64,000 nucleotides of DNA. Origin: Streptomyces sp. WMMC940 (GTDB taxonomy: Bacteria; Actinomycetota; Actinomycetes; Streptomycetales; Streptomycetaceae). The first letter of the stretch is position 1; the number at the start of each line of letters is the position of its first letter. A model generated the notes under the pieces. The model saw only the letters and a program-made list of their open reading frames with translations, ran no database searches and was not told where the DNA came from. Below are positions 52,917 through 61,337 of the stretch, one piece after another. The stretch lies in assembly GCF_027460265.1 (NCBI RefSeq), contig NZ_JAPZBC010000001.1, positions 5,498,001-5,562,000 on the forward strand. Reading direction: 5' to 3'. Both the position numbers and the translations under genes were made by a program.

Positions 52917-54254
52917 TCAGGGGGCCGGGGCGGGACGATCCGCGCGGACGTAGCCGATCAGGTGCAGCCGGTCCCGGTTGTCCGTCCAGCGGAAGACGCC
53001 GACGCCCGAGGCCTCCGCCGCGGGCAGTCGTACGCTGCGGGGCAGCGGCTGGGGCACGCCCGTCGCGAGGTCCACGACGTGGGGCGCCCCGACGCCGGCC
53101 AGTGCCTCGGCGGGGCCGCGGGCGTCGGTCGCCCCGTAGGCGATTCCCGCGTCCGTGACCGTCGTCAGCGTGAGCGGACGCGTGCCGTCCGGCTCCTCGA
53201 AGCAGAGGCCGGTGCGTTTCTCCAGGTCGAAGGCGAGGTTCCCGGCGGCGAGGTAGCGCATCCGGGGGGAGAGCACGGCCTGCGGGTACGTCCCCGGCTC
53301 GATCGCCGGCTTGTGGCACTCGGCCGTGACCAGCGGCTTGCCCGACGCGGCGTCGTGCACCGCCCAGAGGTCGCGGGTGGTGGCCGCCTTGGTGCCCTTC
53401 GCCTTCTGCCAGCGCACGAGTAGCCGCCCGGAGGCCAGGGACACCGGTATCCCGTTCGCCCGGTCCGCGCCGCGGGGCGCGACGTTCCGGCTGAACCAGC
53501 CGTCGCGTACCCAGAACTCCCGGGCCCCGCGCACCAGCAGACCCTTCGCCGTCACTCCCTGGACCGCGGTGAGTTGCCGGCAGGTGGCGCAGCCCCTCGG
53601 CGGGCGCAGGTCCTCGGGCGCGACCACGGAGACCTCGCCGCTGTCGGGGTCGACGACCGCGCTGCGCGTGCCGCCGTCGCCGATGAGGATGCCGGGCCCG
53701 GTCCCGGAGACCGTGGGCGCGCCGGTCCAGGGCACCTCCACCCGCCGCCGCGAGCCGTCCACCGCGTCGTAGACGTCGAGGGAGACGAAGGGGCCCGAGG
53801 GCGTGAGGGAGCCGCGGCCCGTCTTCCCGTACGACCAGACGACGAAGTACTGCCGGTCGCCCTTGGCCACGGACAGCAGCCGCGGGAAGTTCTCCGCGCC
53901 GGAGAGCGGGGTGAAGGGGTCGCCGGACCAGCCGGGGCGTCCCGTGCCGGTGTAGAGCGTGCGCAGCCGGAAACGGGCGTCCTGCACCCGTTCCAGATGG
54001 GCGATGAGCCCGGACCGGGTGGCGAGCGCGTGGTCGGGCGAGGTGTCGGGGACCTCCCAGCCCCTGGCGGTGTCGTACCCGGCGGGGACGGTGAGCTCGG
54101 TGACCGGGCCGAAGACGCGCTTCCCCGGCCGCTTCGGCCCGTCGCCGCGGTCGTCGTCCTTCCCGCCTCCGCCGCCGCAGGTGGCGAGCAGAAGGATCAT
54201 GGCCAGTACGGCGACGCCGGCCACCAGGGCCGCGCGCACGATCCTCTGTCTCAT
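52917..54254 (-). CDS. Exported or membrane-anchored beta-rich protein, unknown
   Basis: A 445-residue protein starting with one hydrophobic helix (RAALVAGVAVLAMILLLATC). A Gly/Asp-rich linker follows (GGGGGKDDDRGDG), then a long beta-rich domain with repeated short motifs (YDAVDGSRRRVEV, VVDPDSGEVSVV) like a beta-propeller. Cys near residue 26 could be lipidated, though the box is imperfect. Two CxxC cysteines occur in GCATCRQL. Function unknown. ATG 54254 follows GGGGGGA. Confidence 0.75.
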   Translation of the reverse strand: MRQRIVRAALVAGVAVLAMILLLATCGGGGGKDDDRGDGPKRPGKRVFGPVTELTVPAGYDTARGWEVPDTSPDHALATRSGLIAHLERVQDARFRLRTLYTGTGRPGWSGDPFTPLSGAENFPRLLSVAKGDRQYFVVWSYGKTGRGSLTPSGPFVSLDVYDAVDGSRRRVEVPWTGAPTVSGTGPGILIGDGGTRSAVVDPDSGEVSVVAPEDLRPPRGCATCRQLTAVQGVTAKGLLVRGAREFWVRDGWFSRNVAPRGADRANGIPVSLASGRLLVRWQKAKGTKAATTRDLWAVHDAASGKPLVTAECHKPAIEPGTYPQAVLSPRMRYLAAGNLAFDLEKRTGLCFEEPDGTRPLTLTTVTDAGIAYGATDARGPAEALAGVGAPHVVDLATGVPQPLPRSVRLPAAEASGVGVFRWTDNRDRLHLIGYVRADRPAPAP

Positions 54255-54603
54255 GGTCCCCCCGATGGGCGCTGCCGGGCACAACGGCCGTCAGATTAGC
54301 AACTGGGCGTGTACGCACAGTAGTTCGTCCGAGTGCTCGTTCCGGGGCGACCGCGCACCGGCCCGGGGAGCGGTGCCGTGCCGGGTGGCGACGACGGAAG
54401 GGCTCACCGGCATACGACGCCCCGCACGGCGCCTCGCGGGCGTTGCCGGAGTCGCCCGAGCGCTCCCGGGCACGAGGGCGCTCCCTCCGCCTCGTGGAGC
54501 GCCGTGCCGCGCCGGAGGGCGCTCCCTTCGCCTCGTGGAGCGCCGTGCCGGACGCCGCGGGCCTCGCGGGGCGACCCTTCCGGTCGCGCCCTAGAATTCG
54601 CCG
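54255..54603. other. Divergent promoter region with tandem hairpins
   Basis: A 349-bp gap between divergent genes. Two hairpin-forming repeats (54474-54509 and 54515-54550) are its only striking content. Confidence 0.6.
54474..54550. repeat. 41-bp tandem repeat forming hairpins
   Basis: Two copies of GAGGGCGCTCCC then CCTCGTGGAGCGCCGTGCCG begin at 54474 and 54515. In each, GGCGCTCC and GGAGCGCC can pair as an 8-bp stem. Confidence 0.75.
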
Positions 54604-55593
54604 GTGAACACAACCCTGCCCGACGCCCTCGCCGGTCTCCTCGACGGGCTGCCGCAGGGCCGAGCCGCCCAGGCGGTGGAGCGCCTGATCGCCAGCTACC
54701 GGGGGGACACTCCGACCGACGCGCCGGTGCTGCGCGACCGCGCCGATGTGGCCGCCTACGCCGCGTACCGGATGCCCGCGACCTTCGAGGCGGTGCGGTC
54801 CGCGCTCGACGCGCTCCGGGCGGCTGCGCCCGAGTGGACGCCCGCGACCCACACCGACATCGGTGGCGGTACGGGCGCGGCGAGCTGGGCGGTCGCCGAC
54901 GCCTGGCCGGAGGGGGAGCACCGCACCACGGTCCTGGACTGGGCGGAGCCCGCGCTGGAGCTCGGCCGCGAGCTGGCGGCGTCCGCGGACTCGCCGGCGC
55001 TGCGGGGCGCGCGGTGGCGGCGGGCGCGGATCGGCGAGTCGATGGGGCTGGAGCCGGCGGACCTGATCACGGTCTCGTACGTGCTGAAGGAACTCGACGA
55101 GCGGAGCCGGGCGGCGGTCGTGCGCCAGGCCGCGGCGGCGGGACGGACCGTCCTGGTCGTGGAACCCGGCACACCGGACGGCTACGAGCGGATCATCGCG
55201 GCGCGTGACCTACTGGTGGACGCGGGGCTGCGGGTGGCGGCGCCGTGCCCGCACAGCGGGGAGTGCCCCATCGTGCCGGGTACGGACTGGTGCCATTTCG
55301 CGGCGCGGGTCAGCCGGTCGTCGCTCCACCGGCGGGTGAAGGGCGGCTCGCTTCCCTACGAGGACGAGAAGTTCGCTTACGTCGCCGCCACCAGCGACCC
55401 GGCGATCCCGGCGCCCTCCCGGGTGACGCGGAAGCCGCAGATCCGCAAGGGTCAGGTCCTGCTGGACCTGTGTTCCGCCGACGGCGCCCTCCACCGCGAA
55501 ACGGTCGCCAAACGCCATGGCTCCCTCTACCGGGCGGCGCGCGACACGTCCTGGGGCGCCGCCTGGCCGCCGCCGGACGCCGAGGACGCCTGA
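54604..55593 (+). CDS. Rsm22-family small-subunit rRNA methyltransferase-like protein
   Basis: A 329-residue protein of the Rsm22 family, related to methyltransferases of the mitochondrial and bacterial small ribosomal subunit. SAM-binding motif HTDIGGGTGAASWAVAD lies at about 83-99. Cysteines of a predicted metal or Fe-S site are in CPHSGECPIVPGTDWCHF. DLITVSYVLKELDERS is also typical. GTG 54604 begins just after a weak ribosome site. A ribosome-linked role is inferred from the family. Confidence 0.88.
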   Translation: MNTTLPDALAGLLDGLPQGRAAQAVERLIASYRGDTPTDAPVLRDRADVAAYAAYRMPATFEAVRSALDALRAAAPEWTPATHTDIGGGTGAASWAVADAWPEGEHRTTVLDWAEPALELGRELAASADSPALRGARWRRARIGESMGLEPADLITVSYVLKELDERSRAAVVRQAAAAGRTVLVVEPGTPDGYERIIAARDLLVDAGLRVAAPCPHSGECPIVPGTDWCHFAARVSRSSLHRRVKGGSLPYEDEKFAYVAATSDPAIPAPSRVTRKPQIRKGQVLLDLCSADGALHRETVAKRHGSLYRAARDTSWGAAWPPPDAEDA

Positions 55594-55675
55594 GCCGGCC
55601 GGTTCGGGCCTGCCGGCGGGCGCCGGCCGGGCGCGGGGGTCGGTGGGGGCGGCGGACCGCCCCCGCCTTCGGCAC

Positions 55676-56539
55676 TCAGGCGCGCAGCTCCTGGGTGCAG
55701 CACTTCACGCTGCCGCCGCCTTTCAGCAGTTCGCCCGTGTCCATCCCGATCGGTTCGAAGCCCCGTGCCCGCAGGGGGTCGAAGAGGCCCAGGGCCGCCT
55801 GCGGCAGCAGGACGTGGCGGCCGTCGCTGACCGCGTTGAGGCCGAAGGCCGCCGCGTCCGCATCGCGGGCGACGAGGGCGTCGGGGAAAAGGCGGGCGAG
55901 GACCGCGCGGCTGCCCGGGGAGAAGGCGCCGGGGTAGTACATGATCTCGTCCGTCTCGTCGTCGAGGACCGACAGCGCGGTGTCCAGGTGGTAGTAGCGG
56001 GGGTCCACCAGATCGAGCCCGATCACCGGCCGTCCGAAGAACTCCTGCGCCTCGTCGTGGGACAGCGGGCTCGACCGGAAGCCCCGGCCCGCCAGCACAT
56101 AGGTCGAGGTCACCGCGAAGTCGCCCTCGCCCTCGTTGATGTGGGCCGGTTCGTGGATCTCGGTGAAACCGTGGGCGCGGAACCACTCGAGATGGGCGTC
56201 CGCCTCCGCGGCCCGCTCGGGGAAGGCGAAGCGCGCGCCGAGCACCCGGCCGTCGACCACGGTGGCGCCGTTCGCGGCGAAGACCATGTCCGGCAGGTCC
56301 TCGCGGGGTTCGAGCACTTCGACGGTGTGGCCGAGCGCGCGGTAGCGGTCGCGCAGGACCTCCCACTGGGTCATCGCCAGCGACAGGTCGACGGGCTTCC
56401 CGGGGTCCATCCAGGGGTTGATGGAGTACGTCACCTCGAAGTGCGTGGGTGGGCACATGAGGTAGCGGCGGGATCTGGCGTCACGAGGCAATGCGGGCTC
56501 CTCACGGACGACTGGGCGCACGGTTGTGCGTGAGGCCAT
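55676..56539 (-). CDS. Dimethylarginine dimethylaminohydrolase-like amidinotransferase-fold enzyme
   Basis: A 287-residue enzyme of the DDAH/arginine-deiminase superfamily. Substrate-binding PDMVFAANGATVVDG, catalytic His in YYHLDTALSVLD, and catalytic Cys in GGSVKCCTQELRA at the C-terminus are all present. It should hydrolyse methylarginine or a related guanidino compound to citrulline. ATG 56539 has GGAGG at 7 nt; the longer start at 56587 has none. It is divergent from a TetR regulator that probably controls it. Confidence 0.88.
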   Translation of the reverse strand: MASRTTVRPVVREEPALPRDARSRRYLMCPPTHFEVTYSINPWMDPGKPVDLSLAMTQWEVLRDRYRALGHTVEVLEPREDLPDMVFAANGATVVDGRVLGARFAFPERAAEADAHLEWFRAHGFTEIHEPAHINEGEGDFAVTSTYVLAGRGFRSSPLSHDEAQEFFGRPVIGLDLVDPRYYHLDTALSVLDDETDEIMYYPGAFSPGSRAVLARLFPDALVARDADAAAFGLNAVSDGRHVLLPQAALGLFDPLRARGFEPIGMDTGELLKGGGSVKCCTQELRA

Positions 56540-56580
56540 GGTGCGGCCTCCGGCGCTTTCGCGCAGTGATCCGATCGGGT

Positions 56581-56610
56581 GGTTCATCGGACGTACGCCT
56601 GATATGAACC
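56581..56610. promoter_or_regulatory. Inverted repeat in the dimethylargininase-tetR intergenic region
   Basis: GGTTCAT (56581-56587) and ATGAACC (56604-56610) are perfect arms 16 nt apart, just beside the operator at 56613. It may be a second regulator site. Confidence 0.4.
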
Positions 56611-56612
56611 AA

Positions 56613-56628
56613 GACGATACGTCTCGTC
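56613..56628. promoter_or_regulatory. Candidate TetR operator
   Basis: GACGATACGTCTCGTC is a 16-bp near-palindrome (GACGA-N-ACGT-N-TCGTC) placed 24 bp upstream of the tetR start and between the divergent genes. The length and symmetry fit a TetR dimer site. Confidence 0.65.
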
Positions 56629-56651
56629 GCGGTCATTGCTAGATTGGGCCC

Positions 56652-57257
56652 ATGCCAGAGAGCAGGAAGCCCGACTCCTCACGCCGCAGCGAGCGTTCCC
56701 GCCGCGCCATCTACGAAGCCGCCCTCGCGCTCGTCGGCGAGGCCGGCTACACCCGGACGACGATCGAGGGTATCGCCGCCCGCGCCGGCGTCGGCAAGCA
56801 GACCATCTACCGCTGGTGGCCCTCAAAGGCCGCCGTCCTCCTGGAGGCATTCCTCGACGTCGCCGAGCAGGCCGCCCGGGGCGAGCACGCCCTCCCCGAC
56901 ACCGGGGACCTGGAGCAGGACCTGAAGCTCGTGCTGCGCGCCACCGTCGACGAACTCAACTCGCCCGTCTACGACGCCCCCGCACGCGCCCTCGCCGCCG
57001 AGAGCGTCGTGGACCCCGCCCTCGCCGCCCAGTTCGTGGAGAAGGTCCTCGAACCGCAGCTGGAGCTGTACGTGCACAGGCTGCGCGCGGCCCAGGACGC
57101 CGGACAGACGAGCCCCGGCATCGACCCCCGTATCGCCCTGGAACTGCTCGTGGGACCGCTGGCCCACCGCTGGCTGCTGCGGACCCTGCCCCTCACACAC
57201 GAGTACGCCGACAGGGTCGTCGAGTACGCCCTGCGCGGGCTGGCCCCCCGCCCTTGA
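56652..57257 (+). CDS. TetR-family regulator
   Basis: A 201-residue repressor with the N-terminal HTH TIEGIAARAGVGKQTIYRWW (37-56) and a C-terminal ligand domain of the TetR_C type (DAPARALAAESVVDPAL). It is divergent from the dimethylargininase-like gene with a palindrome between them, so autoregulation and control of that gene are likely. The ligand is unknown. Confidence 0.92.
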   Translation: MPESRKPDSSRRSERSRRAIYEAALALVGEAGYTRTTIEGIAARAGVGKQTIYRWWPSKAAVLLEAFLDVAEQAARGEHALPDTGDLEQDLKLVLRATVDELNSPVYDAPARALAAESVVDPALAAQFVEKVLEPQLELYVHRLRAAQDAGQTSPGIDPRIALELLVGPLAHRWLLRTLPLTHEYADRVVEYALRGLAPRP

Positions 57258-57408
57258 CCGGCCCCGCCTCCGCCCCCGACCGGCGATTCGGCCACTCGAT
57301 CGGGGGGTGCGGCCACCCGGCGCGTCCGATGGTGGGACGATGGCAGCAGTGCCGACGCGCGGCCGTGCCCGCGCGAGCCGGGGCGAGCAGGGAGATGTGA
57401 GGGGATAG

Positions 57409-58179
57409 ATGGGCGACGGCAACGGCCGCTACCGCGGCACGGAGAGCAGGCTTTCCTGGGACAACCGGCTGCCGCAGTGGCTGCGCCGCCGCTCCCGGGA
57501 GGACGCCGCCGGCGCCGCGTCCGGCCGGGCCCGGTACCGTCTCGACCAGCTTCTGGCGGCGGCAGCCGCGGGACTCCCGCTGGCGCCGGCCGCGCACCCC
57601 TCGGGATACAGCTGCTCCTGTGAGCGCATCGGCTGTCCGACGCCGGCCCGGCACCCCGTCTCGTTCGCCTGGCAGACCCAGTCCACGCACGACCACGCCT
57701 CCGTCGAGCGCTGGGCGGAGGACCAGCCCGAGGCGAACTTCATCACCGCCACCGGCATGGTCCACGACGTCCTCGACGTACCGCTGGAGGCCGGCCGAGC
57801 CGCGCTGGAGCGGCTGCTCGCGGACGGCACCGAGGTCGGTCCGGTCACCGAGTCCGGAGAAGGGCGGATGCTGTTCTTCACCGCGACCCGCGGCACGCCC
57901 GAGGACGAGGACGAGTGGTGGCCCTGCGAACTCGACTGCCATCCCGGGACGATGGACGAGCATCCGGGCCTGCGCTGGCACAGCCGCGGCAGTTACGTCC
58001 TCGTACCGCCCTCGCGGCTCCCCGGCGATCTCGGTGTCGCCTGGGTGCGCGGCCCCGAGCACCCGCTCCCTGACCCGCTGACCCTGCTGGAGGCACTGGC
58101 GGACGCCTGCACCAGGTACGCCGAGACCGGGCAGCACGACCCGGAACACCACTCGGTGGCCTGGCCGCTGAGCCGCTGA
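57409..58179 (+). CDS. Bifunctional primase/polymerase (Prim-Pol)-like protein
   Basis: A 256-residue protein related to the N-terminal Prim-Pol domain: GLPLAPAAHPSGYSCSC, CPTPARHPVSFAW (Cys/His cluster), and ANFITATGMVHDVLDVPLEA. The third acidic region SRGSYVLVPPSRL is typical of the Streptomyces chromosomal form. The catalytic acidic pair is not obvious (TGMVHDVLDV), so a regulatory or non-catalytic role is possible. It is a single gene after tetR. Confidence 0.75.
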   Translation: MGDGNGRYRGTESRLSWDNRLPQWLRRRSREDAAGAASGRARYRLDQLLAAAAAGLPLAPAAHPSGYSCSCERIGCPTPARHPVSFAWQTQSTHDHASVERWAEDQPEANFITATGMVHDVLDVPLEAGRAALERLLADGTEVGPVTESGEGRMLFFTATRGTPEDEDEWWPCELDCHPGTMDEHPGLRWHSRGSYVLVPPSRLPGDLGVAWVRGPEHPLPDPLTLLEALADACTRYAETGQHDPEHHSVAWPLSR

Positions 58180-58389
58180 GCGTTGCGCCGCCGTATCGCG
58201 TCTCCGCGCGCCGTCGAGCCGCCGGCCGTCGCGTTGCGTCTCCCGCGCCGCTGAGTCGTTCAGGCGCTCCGCCTTCGCGCGCTCGTGACCGCCGAGTCGC
58301 CCGGCCCCTTCCGCCCGCCCTTGGTTGCCCCTGGCGCCCCGTGCCCTGGCGCTCCTGAGCACGCCACGCCCGGAAGGACCCGCGCGGTG

Positions 58390-59379
58390 CTACGAGCCGC
58401 GCGCCGCCGTCACACCCTGCAGCCGGCTGATGATCCGCACCGGCGGGCCGACGGCACCCTTCGGGGCCACCGTCACCGCCTGGCTCGACACCCACTCCTT
58501 GGTGAGCGTGCTCTTCACCTCACCGCTCATGAGCGCCTTCACGTCCGGGCTCACCTTGGGCCGGTAACCCTGCGCGGCCGTTTGCCGGTCGAAGTAGCGC
58601 AGTGCGAAGAACACCAGCGCCCCGCCGTCCTCCGTGGCCAGCCCGAGGGGCGCGAAGTCCCCGGTGTCCAGCGCTTGGTCGACGTACTGCGTGCTCAGCC
58701 CCGCCCGCCGGCCGTTCTGCTCGCGCACCTGCCGCCATCCGCTCGTGTGCGCGCCGTCGGCGAAGTGCTGCGGCTTGCCGGTCCGCAGGTACGACGCGTA
58801 CTCCTCGCTGAGGTCGCGCGGGGTGACGGCCGTCGCGCCGGAGTCCGGGGCCACCGGCTCCGCCCAGCCCTCCTGGTCCGTGCGGACCTTCGGCACCTCG
58901 CCCGGCGAGAGGATCGCCAGATACGCGGCCTCCCACAGCTGCTTGTTGCTGTTCTTGACGAACACGATCAGCCAGCGGCTGTCCTGGTCGCCCGAGTCGG
59001 TGTCCCGGTTGCTGTCGGCGTCCGCCACGAAGAAGCGCGGCCAGCCCGCCTTCTTGGGGATGTGGTACGTCGTGTCGCTGAGCTCCAGCGGGCGGTGCCG
59101 TGGATTGCCGCCGGGCGTGGTGATGCTGCGGGCCTTCAGGCCCGCCTGGTTGATGGCGCCCAGCGCGCCCGTGACCCGGCCCGCGTCGAGGGCCGGGTCG
59201 TATGCCTTGTCGGCCGCGTTGTAGGCGTCGGTGAAGTCCTGGAGGGCCTGCTCGGCCTCAGCATTCGTCGCCGACGGTACGACCTCCAGCTCGCCGTGCA
59301 CCGTCACGCACCCGCTCGCCGTCAGCGACAGCACCGTCACCGCCGCGAGCCCCGCCGCCGCCCGACCCAGCCTGCTCAT
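58390..59379 (-). CDS. Lipoprotein of unknown function
   Basis: A 329-residue protein with a lipoprotein signal ending in the lipobox LTASGC (Cys24), so it is anchored outside the membrane. The mature part is rich in charged residues and resembles the conserved Streptomyces proteins with DUF-type folds. Its first 122 bp overlap the FTR1 permease gene in another frame on the same strand, which indicates co-transcription. A link to iron uptake is possible but unproven. Confidence 0.8.
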   Translation of the reverse strand: MSRLGRAAAGLAAVTVLSLTASGCVTVHGELEVVPSATNAEAEQALQDFTDAYNAADKAYDPALDAGRVTGALGAINQAGLKARSITTPGGNPRHRPLELSDTTYHIPKKAGWPRFFVADADSNRDTDSGDQDSRWLIVFVKNSNKQLWEAAYLAILSPGEVPKVRTDQEGWAEPVAPDSGATAVTPRDLSEEYASYLRTGKPQHFADGAHTSGWRQVREQNGRRAGLSTQYVDQALDTGDFAPLGLATEDGGALVFFALRYFDRQTAAQGYRPKVSPDVKALMSGEVKSTLTKEWVSSQAVTVAPKGAVGPPVRIISRLQGVTAARGS

Positions 59380-60226
59380 CGGTTGCCTTCTGTTCCTCGC
59401 CGCCCCGCACTGACCGTCCGAACCCTACCGGGGCGAGGAACAGCGTGAGTGCCGGGACCAGATACAGCGCCCACACCGTGACCTGGAGGACGGTCGGGTT
59501 CGGCTGGAAGTTGAACACGCCCTTCAGCAGGGTGCCGTACCAGCTGTCCGGGGGGACGGTGGCGCTGATGTCGAACGCCTTGTCGGCGAGGCCGCCCAGG
59601 AAACGGGCCTCCTGGAGATCGTGCACCCCGTAGGCCAGCACACCGGCGGCCACGACCACCAGCATCCCGCCGGTCCAGGTGAAGAACTTCGCCAGGCTGA
59701 TCCGCAGGGCACCCCGGTAGCACAGCCGGCTGAGCAGCACGGCCGTCGTGATGCCGAGCACGACACCGGCGAGCGGCGCGGACGAGCCGGCGGTGTCCGC
59801 CGCCGAACGGACCGCCGCCCAGACGAACAGGGCCGTCTCCAGGCCCTCCCGGCCCACCGCCAGGAACGCCGTGGCGACCAGCGCACCGGTGCCCATCCGC
59901 AGCGCTGCGTCCAGTCTGCCGTGCGGTTCGGCCCTCGGCTGCCGCGCGTTGCGCCGCATCCAGAACACCATCCAGGTGACCGGGCAGACCGTGACGATCG
60001 ACAGGGTGCCGCCCAGCAGCCCCTGGGCCTCGAACGTCAGCTCCTGGGAACCGAATTCGAGGGCCGCGCCGAAGGCGAGGGACACCCCGCAGGCGACGCC
60101 GATGCCGGCCCACACCGGCTTCAGCGCGTCCCGGCGGTCCGTCCTGACCAGATGGGCGACCAGGATGCAGACGACCAGTCCGGCCTCCAGCCCCTCGCGC
60201 AGCCCGGTCAGATAGTTGCCGAACAC
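59258..60226 (-). CDS. efeU: FTR1-family iron permease (EfeU-like)
   Basis: A 322-residue membrane protein with seven hydrophobic helices and two REGLE iron-binding motifs (LREGLEAGLV at about 9-18 and GREGLETALF near 130). FTR1/EfeU moves iron across the membrane, normally with EfeO and EfeB. GTG 60226 gives the canonical VFGNYLTGLREGLEA start. The last 40 residues are a Gly/Arg-rich tail overlapping the lipoprotein gene. Its partners upstream are reduced to a deletion chimera, so function may be impaired. Confidence 0.9.
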   Translation of the reverse strand: MFGNYLTGLREGLEAGLVVCILVAHLVRTDRRDALKPVWAGIGVACGVSLAFGAALEFGSQELTFEAQGLLGGTLSIVTVCPVTWMVFWMRRNARQPRAEPHGRLDAALRMGTGALVATAFLAVGREGLETALFVWAAVRSAADTAGSSAPLAGVVLGITTAVLLSRLCYRGALRISLAKFFTWTGGMLVVVAAGVLAYGVHDLQEARFLGGLADKAFDISATVPPDSWYGTLLKGVFNFQPNPTVLQVTVWALYLVPALTLFLAPVGFGRSVRGGEEQKATDEQAGSGGGGARGGDGAVADGERVRDGARRAGGRTVGDEC

Positions 60227-60242
60227 GGCAGGTCCCTTCCGC

Positions 60243-60578
60243 TCACGAGAACAGCGCCCGGCCCCACCAGTCGTCCTTGTCCCGAACGCCCGGAGGGGCC
60301 GCACGGAGCGCCGAACCCACGTGCTGGATGTACTCGTTGAGGTCGTCGGCGGCCGGACTCCGCTGCACCGGGACGAAGCCGTGGGCGACGTCCCGCTGGT
60401 GGGCGAGGAAGAACAGGCCCGCGTCGAACCGGCCGAGTCCGTCCGTGGAGTCCTCCGCGGTCACGGCGACGGCACCGCTTCCGTCCTCGGCAGCGCTCTT
60501 CCCGGCGCAGCCCGCGACGGCGGTGAGCGCGGAGAGCGCGGCGGCTGCGGTGACGACGGGCAGGCGGGCGGTTTGCAT
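60243..60578 (-). pseudogene. EfeO-EfeB in-frame deletion chimera
   Basis: A 111-residue frame. Residues 1-44 (signal and lipobox AVAGC, then VAVTAEDST) match the start of EfeO. Residues 45-111 (DGLGRFDAGLFFLAHQRD, LNEYIQHVGSALRAAPPG, DDWWGRALFS) match the end of the haem peroxidase EfeB. The cupredoxin and M75 domains of EfeO and most of EfeB are gone, so neither activity remains. The junction is at about 60437-60450. It sits just upstream of efeU, as efeO would in an efeUOB operon. Confidence 0.8.
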
Positions 60579-60760
60579 ACGGGCTCCACGGGGGCGGCGG
60601 GGACGCGGGTGGGGCGGCAGGGCCGGTGAGGCGGGCCCAACCTATTCGAGCCTCACCTCCTCGGCACCGGCACGTCCAGTGATTCGGATCTCATCGCCGC
60701 ACACCGCAAAAGGGAGGTCACAACATCGCCATGGCCGTCCTCCGGCGAGTCGAGTGCGGG

Positions 60761-60862
60761 TCAAGACCGATTCGGCACGATGTGCGGGGTGCCGGTACGC
60801 GGCTGCGGCAGCACCTCCACCGGCTGCCGGTAGACGTCGCCGAGCAGTTCGTCGCGGAACAC
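60761..60862 (-). pseudogene. C-terminal fragment of an HmuV/FecE-type ABC ATPase
   Basis: The reverse strand reads VFRDELLGDVYRQPVEVLPQ then PRTGTPHIVPNRS and stops at 60761-60763. This matches the C-terminal end of haem/siderophore ABC transporter ATPases (VYxxPVEVLPHPRTGxP). No Walker motifs or upstream protein follow; the match ends at about 60862, where the surface-protein fragment begins on the other strand. Confidence 0.65.
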
Positions 60863-61242
60863 TCGACAAGATCCCCGCCAAGCTGACCGAGGACGGCGCC
60901 GCACCGTTCGCCGGTCCGAACGGCCGGCCGTTCTACCAGCCGGGCACCCTCATCGACCCGGTGACGGTGGTCCTCTCCCTCGACCCGGACGTCGAACTGC
61001 CCGCCACCTCCGGTGGTACGTCGGGCGGTACCTCCGGTGGTGACACCGCGGGCGGTTCCACCACGACGGGCGGGGGGAGGGCCGGCGGTACCGCGGGCGG
61101 CTCCGTGGGCGGTGGCGGCGCCCTCGCCACCACCGGCTCCGAGGTCCCGGCGGGCGCGCTGCTCGCCGCGTCGGGCGCGATCGCCGCCGCGGGCTCCGGC
61201 GCGGTCGTCGCGGTCCGCCGCCGCGCCACCGCCCAGGGCTGA
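60862..61242 (+). pseudogene. C-terminal fragment of an HtaA-like surface-anchored protein
   Basis: The plus strand reads LDKIPAKLTEDGAAPFAG, PFYQPGTLIDPVTVVLSLD, then a Gly/Ser/Thr-rich stalk (TSGGTSGGDTAGGS). It ends with a sortase-like signal LATTGSEVPAG, a membrane helix and VRRRATAQG. It resembles the end of haem-binding HtaA-type proteins of actinobacteria. No start codon or N-terminal domain precedes it, so it is a truncated remnant. Confidence 0.65.
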
Positions 61243-61337
61243 CGCCCTCCTCGGCCCCCGGCAGGGTCGCGTCCCCCACCGAGCCGGTGGACGCGGCCCT
61301 GCCGGTCCGTGTCGTACGGGGATGCTTGAATGCCCGG

